Of a stretch of DNA of 64,000 bases, positions 12,511 to 24,200 are shown one piece after another. The DNA lies in the NCBI RefSeq assembly GCF_964275005.1, contig NC_092702.1:35367816-35431815 (forward strand). The letters run 5' to 3'. A program made the translations under genes and the position numbers. Position 1 is the stretch's first letter, and each line of letters begins with the position of its first letter. This stretch comes from Diadema setosum (taxonomy: Eukaryota > Echinodermata > Echinoidea > Diadematoida > Diadematidae). The notes beneath the pieces are model-generated. The model was not told the DNA's origin and searched no databases. It worked only from the letters and a program-made list of their open reading frames with translations.

Positions 12511-13927
12511 CAGTCGTAGTTGCTAAGTCATAAGAGATAAATTATTGGACGAAAAATTGAAGCGAAATTTGTTACGTCGTTGAAAAATTAAATAAAATCC
12601 CAAATGAGTAAAGATCTGGATGAGGATTAGCGTGAAATTTGGAAGAAGATGGCATCATCACCGCGTCTGGTTTACGCACGGTAAACCAATATTTATTGCT
12701 TTCGTAAAAAAAAAAAAGGAACAGGAAACCCTGTGAGATTTTACAACTTTATAACTTTGATCGAAATCGTTGATTGATGCTTTCAATATTTGATAAGGTC
12801 TCATTGAAAATCGACATAGAGACAGGTATCCGCCATATTTAAGGAAAGTAAAACTTTGACCGATGTCACAATAGGGCCGAATTTACTTAAACCTTTTCTT
12901 AACGGCGCAATCATAAATTTCCATCCACTGCAGGGAAATATAGACAATACATGCGTTTCCTCTCCACCTTATATTATGTTTGAAAAAAAAAGAAGAGATG
13001 AGTTATATGCATTGCTTATGTCAGTATCCCATGGATCAAGCTGTGACATCAGGTCACGTGATCATTATCAGCACCAGATCTGGGACTACGTTCGAAAACT
13101 TGCATACCCCTGTCTGCTCAAACTACTTCCAAAATGTATCATTGGTAAAATCTCCACTCATCACCCCCCTTCAGTAGTCCCGTAAAGTTGATGATATTTT
13201 TAGACGTTGATAGGAGGTATATTACGTAATTACTTTTTTGTGACGGCACATTTCGCAGGAAAATGCAGTGCATTACTTTAATATCAAAAATTGAGATTAT
13301 AAGACCTAGTCGTAGTGGAATGTAAACATCCCTGATTTCCCTAATGATCCAAATCTTCCGGGGAATTCTATCCTCGAGACGGACATGATCATATTTCTGA
13401 TAATTTCCATCCAGATATCTCATGTAGACGCTTCCTGCAGAAAGGGGCTTTCTTTTAATGCGCGATATTTACTTTGAAGCATATTTTGTTACGCGTAAAA
13501 GGATCTGTGGGAAGAAAATGAGTCGGGTCAATGAACTCTCATAACTGACTAAGAAAGAAGAGTTCCATAAGATGGCTTTGTAGAAGGAGGTGCGACCCTT
13601 TTAATGGATCTACTCGGTAAGAGAATAACTTAAGTGATATCTTAGGGTATTATCTTTCCTCTTGATTAGACATTGGAGATGAATTGAGGACTGAGTTGAA
13701 ATCATTGCTATTTTGCTGTTGTTGTTTTTTATTGTCAGATGAAATACACAAGAAGGCAACAAATTTGTCAAAGATACAAATGAAATTCAAAATTGTAGCT
13801 TTCAGCATGAAACGAAAAATAGCAAAGCAGAGTGTATTCTACCCAATATTTTGTACGATAATAACAATAATGTTAAATAGGTTTTACACTTCGACAGTTT
13901 GGAAAGATTAGATGTGGGCATTTGAAT
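12511..13927. other. Non-coding, no gene recognised
   Basis: A 109-codon frame at 12856-13185 and overlapping reverse frames show no domain, codon bias or splice context. Confidence 0.4.
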
Positions 13928-14096
13928 AGTTTAGTTTAGTTTAGTTTAGTTTAGTTTAGTTTAGTTTAGTTAGATTAGTTTAGTTTAGTTTAGTTTAGTT
14001 TAGTTTAGTTTAGTTTAGTTTAGTTTAGTTTAGTTTAGTTTAGTTTAGTTTAGTTTAGTTTAGTTTAGTTTAGTTTAGTTTAGTTTTGTTTAGTTT
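13928..14096. repeat. (TTTAG)n satellite
   Basis: About 33 near-perfect copies of the pentamer TTTAG. Two visible irregularities, near 13970 (TTAGATTAG) and 14085 (TTTTG), suggest expansion by slippage. It differs from the metazoan telomere unit TTAGGG. Confidence 0.95.
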
Positions 14097-16035
14097 GGAC
14101 ATTTGATAGTAGATTTTTCCAAGGTAAAGCTGACGGCAGTGATAACGCAAATGAGCAAAATTAAGAGAGGTTTTCGTTTGAGATAGGCGAAGTAACTAAT
14201 GACAGTGTATCAAAAAACAAATTGTCATAAACCAAAAAGCAAGGCAAGTTAACGAAAGCGCTCAAAGCGACAACTTGATTATGGTAGTTGATCGAATTAA
14301 AATGTAACCTAAACCAAGATGAATTTGATATTGACTTTAGTTACAGTAGGTATAGAATGAACTTTGACCAAAGATATCAAAATGTTAGTAACATTATGAT
14401 TTACATGATAATAATAATTATTATTATAAGTAATTGTAGTAGCAGTAGTAGTAGTGCGATTCATTTCGCATACTATGTCAATTATATCAATACAGTCATA
14501 ATGCGAAGATTTTTCCCCTGCCTTTTCAACAACTTATCCCATCAAAAGCCATCAAAACTTACAAGGTATAATGGTAAGATTGATGACAGACAAGACGCAA
14601 AGCGAAGTTCAATTGACAAACTCAAAATTGTCAGAATAGTGAATGATGCAGGGCGCCATCTAGCGGTTTCACGAGACTTAATAGTCAGACGACAGGGCTT
14701 TGCTGCTACGTCACTACCAAGAATGTAAGGGAGCACTTTCACTGCTCTGCTCATTTCTTCGCCATCAGTTAAAACAGGAGATCTCGGACGGAAAATGAGA
14801 AATGTTCTAAGAGATGACTTCTTTTTCTAACCAGATGAAAGTTAGGTTGCAAACAAATAGGCCTACTTATTAAGGCATCATACCGTAGTTACACAAGAGA
14901 GCACCTGAATTCCCTGAGGGTATAAAGAATGGAGTGCATTCAAATTACATCCGCTTTAAGCAGAAGTTCAAATACATGTTAATTGTGCATGCGCTTATTG
15001 CGCTCCCTCTACCACTAGGTATAGAGCTAGGGGGTAATGGCCTTTATGTCTTGGGTGCCCACCGGAGGACTCCTCTTCGTGAATTACGTCAGCATATTTT
15101 TAATTTTCCGCAGATGAACAAAGCGGGACCAACTCTCCAATTAGCGCATGTCTGCTAAAGACGTAAGGACGTTAACGAGAATTTGACTGACGCCTTTGAA
15201 GGCATGAGATGGCATACCGGAAACAACTTTCATCCTTGGTCATATCAGTGTTGCAAACTCTGCGAGTTTTTGACAGACATAATGACGCCCTCCGCCTTCA
15301 AAATTATATAGTGCAACCCGATGATTCAATCGAAATTCAAGTGTTGGTTTCGTACTTTGGTATTTGATTGTTCTGTTGTTCTGTTGTTCTGTTGAAATTC
15401 ATTTGTGAGCGTCAGTGAGTACACTAGACTATCGACAGCACTGGAACACAAAGTTGCCTGTTTGTTTGCTTGTTAATTTTGTCTGATTCTGGTTTTCCAT
15501 TTTCATAGTTTCTCTCGAAAAGCGAAGTCGCATCGATTCAGCATAGTCTCTGGGAACAGGAGGCCTACTCATCTGACGAACATCAATGGAGACAATTCAG
15601 TTTAAATTGGTCTTTGTTTTGCTCATCGTCTTTAATGCCGACTAGAATGATTTATGTGACAAATGTGGAGGTGGTAATGGGACCACTACAAACGAAATAC
15701 GTCAAAGAAATTCTACAAAAATAGACAATAATAATTATAGATTTAACACATGACAATGACAAGTGTCAGAATTACTCCCGATACTGCCTTCTTCAAGAGA
15801 ACCACTCATTACAAAGATGAATGATTTACATCTGCTTCCTTAAAAGTACGCATGATGTATCATGAAAGATCAACTTCATTCCCATGAGGCTTACTTTCAC
15901 TGGACTTCTAATTTTGCACATACAATGAGAAGAAGGCAGATTCCTGACAAAATATCGATTTTTGGGGGTACGACCGATTGGTAAACACCCAGAACGGGGA
16001 GAGATATTGCATATAATGATAATCACAAAAACACC
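14097..16035. other. Non-coding, no gene recognised
   Basis: A 146-codon frame at 14288-14728 includes runs of Ile and Ser from ATT and AGT repeats and lacks any recognisable domain; I do not treat it as a gene. Nothing else supported. Confidence 0.4.
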
Positions 16036-16193
16036 GGGCCCCATTTCATAAAAGATGTTAGGATAGCAACTCTTGCTGGAATAGCGACTTCCAATAGCAA
16101 CAGCCAATCAGGAAGCTGGATACCTGTCAATACCATGACAAATGCCATTTCGCCAAGAGTTGCTATCATATCAACTTTTGATGACATGGGGCC
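16036..16193. mobile_element. MITE, about 158 bp
   Basis: Ends are long imperfect inverted repeats. The left begins GGGCCCCATTTCATAAAAG and continues to AGCAACTCTTG; the right is its reverse complement with a few differences (ending ATGACATGGGGCC). The interior has no coding potential. A target-site duplication was not found. Confidence 0.65.
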
Positions 16194-17139
16194 AAGATTG
16201 CTCTCGGAGAAATTTAGACGCCTCAGATCAAACCGATAACCATTTTCATAATTTCATTATTAATTTGATAAAAGATATGTGTGGGAGTAGCGATCCTCAT
16301 TGAAATTGGAAATAAGAACTCTCAAAATCAGATAATGGTCAAACTTGTCGGTAATTGAACTCAATGGTCATTTGCAGATCAAAGATGAAATGGCTTGTAA
16401 AGGAGGAGCGGTGCGTTTTAAATTTTCCATATATTTGCAACTTGATCAATGGCATTCTCCACAACTCCAGAGGGGAATTCGTACTCCAGCAGACAACATG
16501 ACAAATTAACTCATTAACGTTGAATTATAAAGTTATCATTTCATCGTGAATTTCAGGACTTGAATATTATTGTCCGATTCCCACTGAAAGACTGTTATAT
16601 TAAACGATGGGTGTTTCTACATTAAAGACTGCACATTAAGAACAATGATTATTTATTAGCATCTTGATGTTAGGTTTACGGAGAGAGTCAACAAATCTGT
16701 ATCAACATGGGTAGATGAGAAAGCCTCACTTTTACATATTTTGTCAGATGTTGAATGTCATAACATCAAGTAAATCGTTGATGGGTCCGTACAGTACAGT
16801 TACAAAATGGAGGTACGTAACTGGGAGCAATTGATTTGTACACCACTATAATTTTATTTCATTATTAGTTTCTGCTACTTTTTATGAACAAAATTTTATG
16901 AAGAAATACATACATGAAATAATTATAACAATGCATTTTCATTCCGTGATGCAATTTTCTAATGACATAATGTAGACTTATAATAATTACTGAGAAATAC
17001 AAATTGTATTTTCAATGACAGAATGCTTGATGGGGTTGCAAGGAATGACACAAAAAGCAGTTGGTGGGCATGATTTTGTTCACCATGTTTGAAATCGTCT
17101 TCACATCCATGACATCACGACACTTGTAATGATATATTT
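16194..17139. other. 3' flank of the GPCR gene
   Basis: AT-rich DNA downstream of the minus-strand receptor gene, probably including its 3' UTR. On the minus strand AATAAA occurs at 16853-16858 and again at 16652-16657, about 280 and 480 nt past the stop codon; either could be the polyadenylation signal. Confidence 0.4.
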
Positions 17140-18243
17140 TTAGGATGATCGGCACCTGAAGAGTTTGACGAACACATTGCGGAAATCTTTGTTGAAGAGG
17201 GTATAGATGATGGGATTCAAGGCGCTGTTGAGGTAACCCACCCAGGAGACGATGTTGAAGGCAAGAGAAGACACGTGACAAGTTGGACACAGTGAAAGCG
17301 TCACGTGCATGACGAAGAAAGGTAACCAGCAGGCAACGAAAACGCTGACGATGACCGCGATTGTGCGCGCAGCCTTCCGTTCACGAGCAGCTGAAATTTT
17401 TAGCGACTGCGCCTTGCTCAACACGCCATCACCCGCTCCCGACGTCGAGGCGGCCTCCGCGTTGTGGGCAGCTACGGCAAACAGATTTGCGCGGGATATT
17501 GTCGATCTAAGTCGCTGTAGAGTCGTCTGCCGTTTTAACTCAGGCTTGCTTTCGTCGGATCTGTCCTCCATGACTATCGACACACCATTAATGTTGCTGC
17601 CAATTCGATTTGCTCGCTCCTTAGCCGCTCGATATATCTTAACGTAGACAAAGAGCACGACAAATAGAGGACCGTAGAACGAAACAAATGAGGAGCAAAT
17701 GGCATATATTGCATTCTTCTTTAAACCACACTGCAGACCAGTGTCGGAGTAATCGATAACAAATGCAGATGGCACGCTGATCGTCAAAGATATCGTCCAC
17801 ACTGCTGCGGTGAACTTTGCCGCCAACTGCGGTGTGCGACGCATCGAGTATTTGATGGGCTGTTTTATCGCCCGGTATCTATCAATCGATATGACACAGA
17901 GACTCAAAATGGAGGCCGTGATGAAGAGGACGTCCAGTCCAACCCAGGCGATGCAAAGAACCCTCCCTAGCCGCCACGTTCCCAGGTACAAGTACTGAAC
18001 GGCCAGCGGTAGCACCGTGGTCGACACCAGAAGATCGGTGAACGCTAGCGACAGCACGAACAAATTCGACACAGTCCGAAGGTGTTGATTTTTCGCGATC
18101 GCAATGATGACGAAAGCGTTGCCCAGAATAGCTATTGTCGTAATCAACAGCCCCATGGCGAACGTGAAAATATCTCCGACATCATCGATCACCATCGTTG
18201 AATTGGTGATGTCCATGGTACTCTGTTCTGTGACGGTGGTCAT
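17140..18243 (-). CDS. Aminergic G-protein-coupled receptor (class A), single exon
   Basis: A 367-residue seven-helix receptor for a biogenic amine in the plasma membrane. Seen in the sequence: sequon N14-S-T, G41-N42 in TM1, D70 in TM2, C97 and C172 for the extracellular disulphide, D104 in TM3 (amine counter-ion), D121-R122-Y123, serines 184, 185 and 188 in TM5 (catechol or hydroxyl contacts), C305-W-L-P-F-F310 in TM6, W334 and Y337 in TM7, N343-P344-x-x-Y347, and a possible palmitoyl C364. The third intracellular loop is about 85 residues and basic. TM3 resembles D1 dopamine and beta-adrenergic receptors, while TM7 resembles D2/alpha-2 types, so the ligand cannot be fixed. The start is the first ATG; the frame extends 20 codons upstream without one. 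The coding region is intronless. Confidence 0.93.
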   Translation of the reverse strand: MTTVTEQSTMDITNSTMVIDDVGDIFTFAMGLLITTIAILGNAFVIIAIAKNQHLRTVSNLFVLSLAFTDLLVSTTVLPLAVQYLYLGTWRLGRVLCIAWVGLDVLFITASILSLCVISIDRYRAIKQPIKYSMRRTPQLAAKFTAAVWTISLTISVPSAFVIDYSDTGLQCGLKKNAIYAICSSFVSFYGPLFVVLFVYVKIYRAAKERANRIGSNINGVSIVMEDRSDESKPELKRQTTLQRLRSTISRANLFAVAAHNAEAASTSGAGDGVLSKAQSLKISAARERKAARTIAVIVSVFVACWLPFFVMHVTLSLCPTCHVSSLAFNIVSWVGYLNSALNPIIYTLFNKDFRNVFVKLFRCRSS

Positions 18244-19679
18244 GAGAACAGTCCTAAGTTTGAGCTGAAGAAAAACCTGCTCTGGCTTCGCTCTGAAGAG
18301 CACGAGAATAACCGTTCTCTTCTGCTGTCTTTCTTCCTTTTTTTCTCTCCCTATCTTGAAGAAATCAGAATAAAATGGAAGGCATTAATTGCAATCATTC
18401 AGGACTTTGTGAGAGAAGTCTTGTTTGCTGTTCAGTCTGAGGTGCGCATGAGATTTTGCCTTTGACAGCGCTGAGATGTTCAACCAGTTTTAATGAGCCG
18501 CTGCACGAAAGATTGCTCCGATAGAAATCTCGCTGGAAGCGGTTGAGGTGATTAGCATTGGAGGCGGGAATCAACAGTTCTCAGCGACAAATTTCCCTTG
18601 CTTGCTGTAGCAAATTGTATCGCGTTGTCTGCAGACTTAAACCGTGAGTTGCACTCTTTTCTCCCTTCTGAAGTTCGTGCTGGTCTGAAGGTTTAAAAAT
18701 AAAAACACTCTGAGTTCCCTGGTGAAATTGATTGTGTATCTCCGTAGAGGTAACTTGTTTGCGCGTTCGGCGTTGAACGGAGTTAAGCATATTAATGATG
18801 GGAGAATAATATAGACACACAGAATACACCTATGCGAGGAGTGTCAATCATTGTCGGAGTGAAGTACTGATTCGTAATCTACACACTCTTCCTTCCCTCT
18901 CTCTATACTGTATCTTTCTCTCATCTCATCTCTCCCTCTCCCCCCCCCCCCTCTCTCTCTTCCTCTTCCGTACGTGTGTAAAAATAATTAGGAGAGAAAC
19001 GCTAATTGAGAGCTTAAACACGCACCAAAAGGCACGAAATGCATAGGACTTCAATACGATATCTACGTTAACACTGCCAATTATTTTGATTGTGTATCAT
19101 TGTGTATGCTGGTGTACGTAGATGCAAGTACCCTTGCACATTGTGCCAGTATTGCACGTATATGTATGCGTGCATGCTTGTGTGCGTATTCGTGAAATGA
19201 ACGTGTGTGTGTGTGTGTTTTTTCTGTGATGCCTGTTTTATGTCGATATATATATATATATATATATATGAAATAATTTCAAGTTTCATTTAAGACAGCA
19301 GCAGTTATAGTCTAATATCCATCACATATTTAGGAAAAGTTTGGGTTAAATAGGTTATTATCATGTAATGTGATGAATACCATTGTTGTTTTGTTTCATG
19401 TCAGTCTCTTGTCAATATTTTTCTTCATGTTCTGTGTGTATATATTTTTTTCTCTACGTGTTTTTCTTTTAATCATTTTAGTACACTGAATCTATTGTGC
19501 TCTGTCTCTCTGTGTTAGTGTATGCAAGGACTTGCAGAATAACAGCCACAGGCTGAGCAAGTTCCTTTAATCACCGTGTTGAAAGAAAATGAAAATGACA
19601 TGAAAGGAAATGAAATGAACATTCACTTGTACTCTAATACCCATCACAAATTATTTTTTTTTTCTCCATTTTTGTACCA
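18244..19679. other. Upstream flank of the GPCR gene
   Basis: Presumed 5' UTR and promoter side of the receptor gene; I could not identify a TATA box or initiator. CT-rich DNA lies at about 18890-18970 and a short (TA)n at 19246-19270. No gene seen. Confidence 0.4.
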
Positions 19680-19860
19680 ATTTACCCCTTAAACTCCTGG
19701 GTGGAGAGCAGCAATGTGGACAAAGTGCCTTGCTGAAGGGGCAAAAGTGTCGGGCTTCGCATGGGCTCAAACCCACGAACCAAAACCATCCTCATAATTC
19801 AGTATGCTGTAGTTCAGAGACAAACGATCTTATCCACTTGGCCACGACACCCCCAAGACA
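19680..19860 (-). mobile_element. tRNA-derived SINE (minus strand)
   Basis: Read on the minus strand, an A-box-like TGGCCAAGTGGATAAG is followed about 50 nt later by a B-box-like GGTTTGAGCCC, then a body containing AAGGCACTTTGTCCAC. No acceptor stem can be closed, so it is not a tRNA gene. A related body fragment (accttgcctaggggcacaac) appears near 33541-33560. Borders are approximate. Confidence 0.5.
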
Positions 19861-20588
19861 CCCCCACGGCATCACCACCACGACATGCGTGAATAGAAGG
19901 CTTGTATATTTCCATGTCCTTAACCTTCATGTCCTTCATGTCCATATTCGACTGAATAATTGAAGAGTACCTATACTATGCACGCACCGATAATGACCAT
20001 GAAAGTGAAAGTGACAATGTATCAATCTCATGTAATCTTGTTATGATAGGCATTGGGGATATACCCGTAATTAACTCTGATGGAACCGGATGTGGTGGGC
20101 CCATCAGGTGTAGATTTTTTCCCATTCCGCTCTGCTTCTATTCTCCTCCATGTTCTTTTCCTTCTCCTCCTAATCTTCTTTCTTTTCCCTCTTCTTCTCC
20201 TTGCTCTTCTTCGCCTTCTTCACCCTCTTCTTCCCCTGATCTTTCTTTTCCATTTTCTCTCCCTTAATCTCTTCAATGTTCCTTCTTTTCTCCTTCTTCT
20301 AGTTGTCTCCTTTTTCTCCTCCTTGTGCCTCAGCCTACTGCCTGGTGTCAAGCTAACCATGAGCTGAGGAGAAAAATGACGAGCAATATTTGTAATGTGA
20401 AGGTCTGATCATTGAAACTCAATGGAAACAGAGAATATTGATGTTCTTCTCATTATGATCTTCTTCCCTATGAATATCTTCTTCTATAAACATGCCATTG
20501 CTATTGTCTATACTGACATTTATCAGTCATCATTGTTTTCCATATCACTGTATGAATAGCCTTCCCTAGATTTGTCTATTTAGTTGTA

Positions 20589-20620
<32 letters not shown>

Positions 20621-21074
20621 AAATTATTTCTCTATTCCACCCGGGTATCCTTTTCAACAAAGGCTGATCTCCCATGGAACTCTGGATTTCTAATATACAA
20701 TAAAGGATTTGGTATTATATTAATGAATTGAAACCTGGCTGGCATTCCAATATGACAGCCATTAACCCAAAATGCTAAGGAGCCAGCATTAATGAAAAGT
20801 GGTATACATTTTTTGTATGTGTATGTATTTTCATCACCATCTCTACTAGTGAGAATTATTTACCTGAAAGTGTAGGCTCGTTTCCACATGCACTTCATTT
20901 TTCTTCCTGCTTGCTCTGCTGCCCTCTACTTATGACTGCACACGTGATCATCCTATTATGCATGTCAGGTCCATCTCACTGTCCCTCTGCCAACCACAGT
21001 TGCAGCCTTCAGCGCACCTCCCTGACTCTGTCAACGACCTCCCTGAGGATCACTTAGAGAAATGCGATCACCGG
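19861..21074. other. 3' flank of the AKAP-like gene; CT-rich and TATC repeats
   Basis: Pyrimidine-rich DNA at about 20125-20330 produces long artefact frames. A (TATC)n microsatellite lies at about 20589-20621. Part of the lower-numbered flank of 21075 is presumably 3' UTR; I could not point to a polyadenylation signal. Confidence 0.45.
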
Positions 21075-21269
21075 TCATGTCTGAAACATTGCCAGCGCTC
21101 TCCCGATGGTCTCCTCCACCAGTTCCTCAACCGCAGCCTTTACCGCTTTCTGTAAGTCGATGCGGTTGTCTGCACACTGCGAGTCATCGTCTCCGCCGGT
21201 CGACCCGAACCGCGGTGTAGCTGCGGCGCCTGACATGTCTCTCTTCCCCTCGAAGTCTTCTCTAGCTGC
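21075..21269 (-). CDS. AKAP-like gene, exon 5 with C-terminal anchoring helix
   Basis: Encodes residues 471-534 and TGA. The acceptor is CATCTCCAG|GCAGCT. A disordered Gly/Asp stretch leads into the helix running from RIDLQKAV to ALAMFQT at the C-terminus. Confidence 0.8.
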   Translation of the reverse strand, partial: AAREDFEGKRDMSGAAATPRFGSTGGDDDSQCADNRIDLQKAVKAAVEELVEETIGRALAMFQT

Positions 21270-24200
21270 CTGGAGATGTGCAACAGATAGAGGGGATGTG
21301 AAGTTCATGTTAGAATGCAATATATACCCGAAGAAGAGCAAATCTTAAAGCTTCAACCTATCTTGTCAATAAAAAGATCAGTCTATGAATGACACTATAG
21401 CAACGCAAGTTAATCATGTAAAGTTCAAGCAATGTTCATCTAGCTTTACACGATCATTGTTTTTGCAGCAGGTAATAGCATGGACTGCCCTGCGCAAAGA
21501 AAAAAAAAAACCCGATACCTTGAAGGACTGGAGCAAAATGAGTAGTACAGCATGTACCGCAGTGAAAGCTGATCATTTTGTATATTTCTGGATTATATTC
21601 ATGAAAAAAAAATGTACTGCGTGCGAGTTATCTTTGCATCTTACCGATGCCTCGGTCACGATCCCTTCTTCCTCAATACCACCATCATTGCCACGGTGAC
21701 CATCAGCCTCCCTAGGTGATGATGCATAGCAAGACGTCTCCTTGGCTCTCATCTCGTCTGTGGGACAAAGGAGATCATAACAAACATGGACAAAGAAGGC
21801 GTCTTTCATTGTTAATATTTTGAGTTTTGTGAGATTGGCAAAGAAGAAATGTATAATAACAATAACGCCTGAAAACGGTTTTCCATTCCAATTGTTTAAA
21901 GAGACAGATCAAACGCAATACGTTAACAAATCTTAGTTCATCTCATTTGCTTGATGTGATTTACAACATTCTTATTTAAGTTGAACCGCTATATCAGATA
22001 GAAGGCTCTGAGTCACATCGGGTGGTAAACCATCTGTAGACCAGATATAAATTTTCAGGAGGTTTTATACAAAATAATTACAGGGTTCAAAAAATACATG
22101 TAGTCAAAGATAGATATGTAATGATTTATCTAACAACATCAAAGTGAAGATTTTCATACGAACACTCTCATTCCAGCAAGAACCGTTTAACATTCCGAGC
22201 ACAATAACCAAGTTTATCATAGAATACACACCTATGAGATCATTTGGTTGGCTACTGTCATGGGTCAATTTGTCACATGGCTGGTGACATGCAACTCTGC
22301 CTTCGAGAGTCTCGTGTTCCTCTTCGTTCGCCACCATCAGAGGTCCTTCCTCAGAGTAATTTGTCTCTACCACTGGCGAATCATCTAGAGCATCTCCTTC
22401 TTCCTTGCCAGTTAAAGGTGGTCCCCGGCCCTCCTCCTCCTCCTCCTCCTCCTCCTCCTTCTCCTCCTCCTCCTCCTCTTCCTCTTCCTCCTTCTCCTCC
22501 TCCTCCTTCTCCTCCTCCTCGTCCTCCTCCTCTTCCTCTTCCTCCTCCTCTTCCTCCTCCTCCTTCTCCTTCTCCTTCTCTTCCTCCTTCTCTTCCTCCT
22601 CCTCCTTCTCCTCCTCCTCCTCCTCTTCCTCTTCCTCCTTCTCCTCCTCCTCCTTCTCCTCCTCCTCGTCCTCCTCCTCTTCCTCTTCCTCCTCCTCTTC
22701 CTCTTCCTCCTCCTCCTCCTCCTCCTCCTTCTGCTCCTCCTCCTTCTCCTCCTCCTCCTCCTTCGTCCCCTCCTCCTTCTCCTTCTCATCTTCCTCCTTC
22801 TTCTCCTCGTCTTCCTTCTGCTCTTCCTCCTCCTTCTCTTCCTTCTCTTCTGCCTTCTCGTTCTCCTTTTCCTCCACCGTTTCTTCCTCCTCATCCTTCT
22901 TCTCCTTCCCTTCTTCTTTCTCCTCCTCCTCCTTCCGAGCTGGCAAGACGGGTATTCCAATCCTCCCTTCGTTAACTTCTGATGTGGAAATGGTGTTGCC
23001 GTCACTCCCTCCATCCTCCTCTGTTGTCATGGTGACATCAACACTGCTACTGCACCCATCATCTGACGTTTTGATGTTATCATTTCCTTCGTTATCGTCC
23101 ACCATTTTGTCGTCATCGCTCGGGATGCTGGCATCAATGGTTTGACACCGCGTAGTGAGGTCGATCGTTACTTCATGATCGACTTTCGATCTTGTAACTT
23201 CGTCCAGCACGACGACACCCACCGCCTGACCGCTGCAGTGGTTGATGATGTCAGCGGTTTTGATGCCCGTCATGTACTGAATACGACAGAAAAAAAAAAT
23301 GTCATAAGATTTTCATACCTATGTTCCTTGGTGATATTTCCGTAGAAAGTACTTGTGTATGTCTCGTGTCATGAGCAAATTAAGAGAGGAAAGATATACG
23401 CACGATTTTTTGGAAAACATACATGTCACAGCGTTAAGCTTTCGTCTCGTGACTTAATTGAGTATGCACTCATTATCATGAAGTCTTATAGAGATTCAAT
23501 GGCTCATGCAGGAAAGCATTTCATCATGCGATAATCCATTCACTTTCTTATCAAATTATTTTGAACGACTATCCGATAATGGAAACATTGTTGTTAATCT
23601 TTTTGAAGGTTAGCGTTTCCATTAGCTAATACAGAGCTTCGTCAGTAATATTTACGAATTCTGATATGTGTGTATATACATATAGGTGTGTGTGTGTGTG
23701 TCTGTGTGTGTATGAGTTTCTTTGTAACGTAAAGCTGCATTTTATGTCGCAACGTACTGCACAGTTTTCATGATGATAAACAATGACTTACAGACGACAG
23801 TAAAGGGGGAAACGAACCAACCTTAACGGGGTCGTTGTCTCCGTCGAAGATCTTCTTGCGGCATTCTTCTGGAAATACCACGAAGTCACCGCTGTCGTCG
23901 CCATCGGGCGCTGTATCAGTCGTTGTCGGGTCCCAATAATCGCCGCCATCGACTTCCATGATAATCTTCATGGGAAGATCATCCTAACATGGAAGTTATA
24001 AAGTACGCAGATTTCACGTAAGCATACAGAGATGCAGAGGAGAATGCAAACCTCTTTGAAACTATACACGTCGTGTTTGTAGCGATATTAACAAAAAAAC
24101 GTTTAACGAAGTCTAATAGCTCCGTAATTGTTCATAGAATCTTACCAAAACATATAAAAATGTTGTGTCTGCAGATTTACAGATGTTGCTCTGAGTATTA

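Noticed and set aside
14288..14728. 146-codon frame as a gene
   Set aside because: Contains Ile and Ser homopolymers from ATT and AGT repeats and no domain, splice context or related neighbour.
22412..23014. Minus-strand Arg/Lys-rich frame of 200 codons
   Set aside because: It is the shifted frame of the same GA-rich repeat; the Glu-rich frame is the one that joins the other exons.
22244..23145. Two plus-strand frames of over 240 codons rich in Pro or Ser
   Set aside because: They are mirror images of the GAG/GAA tract of the minus-strand AKAP-like exon 3; the minus strand has phased splice sites and the plus strand has none.
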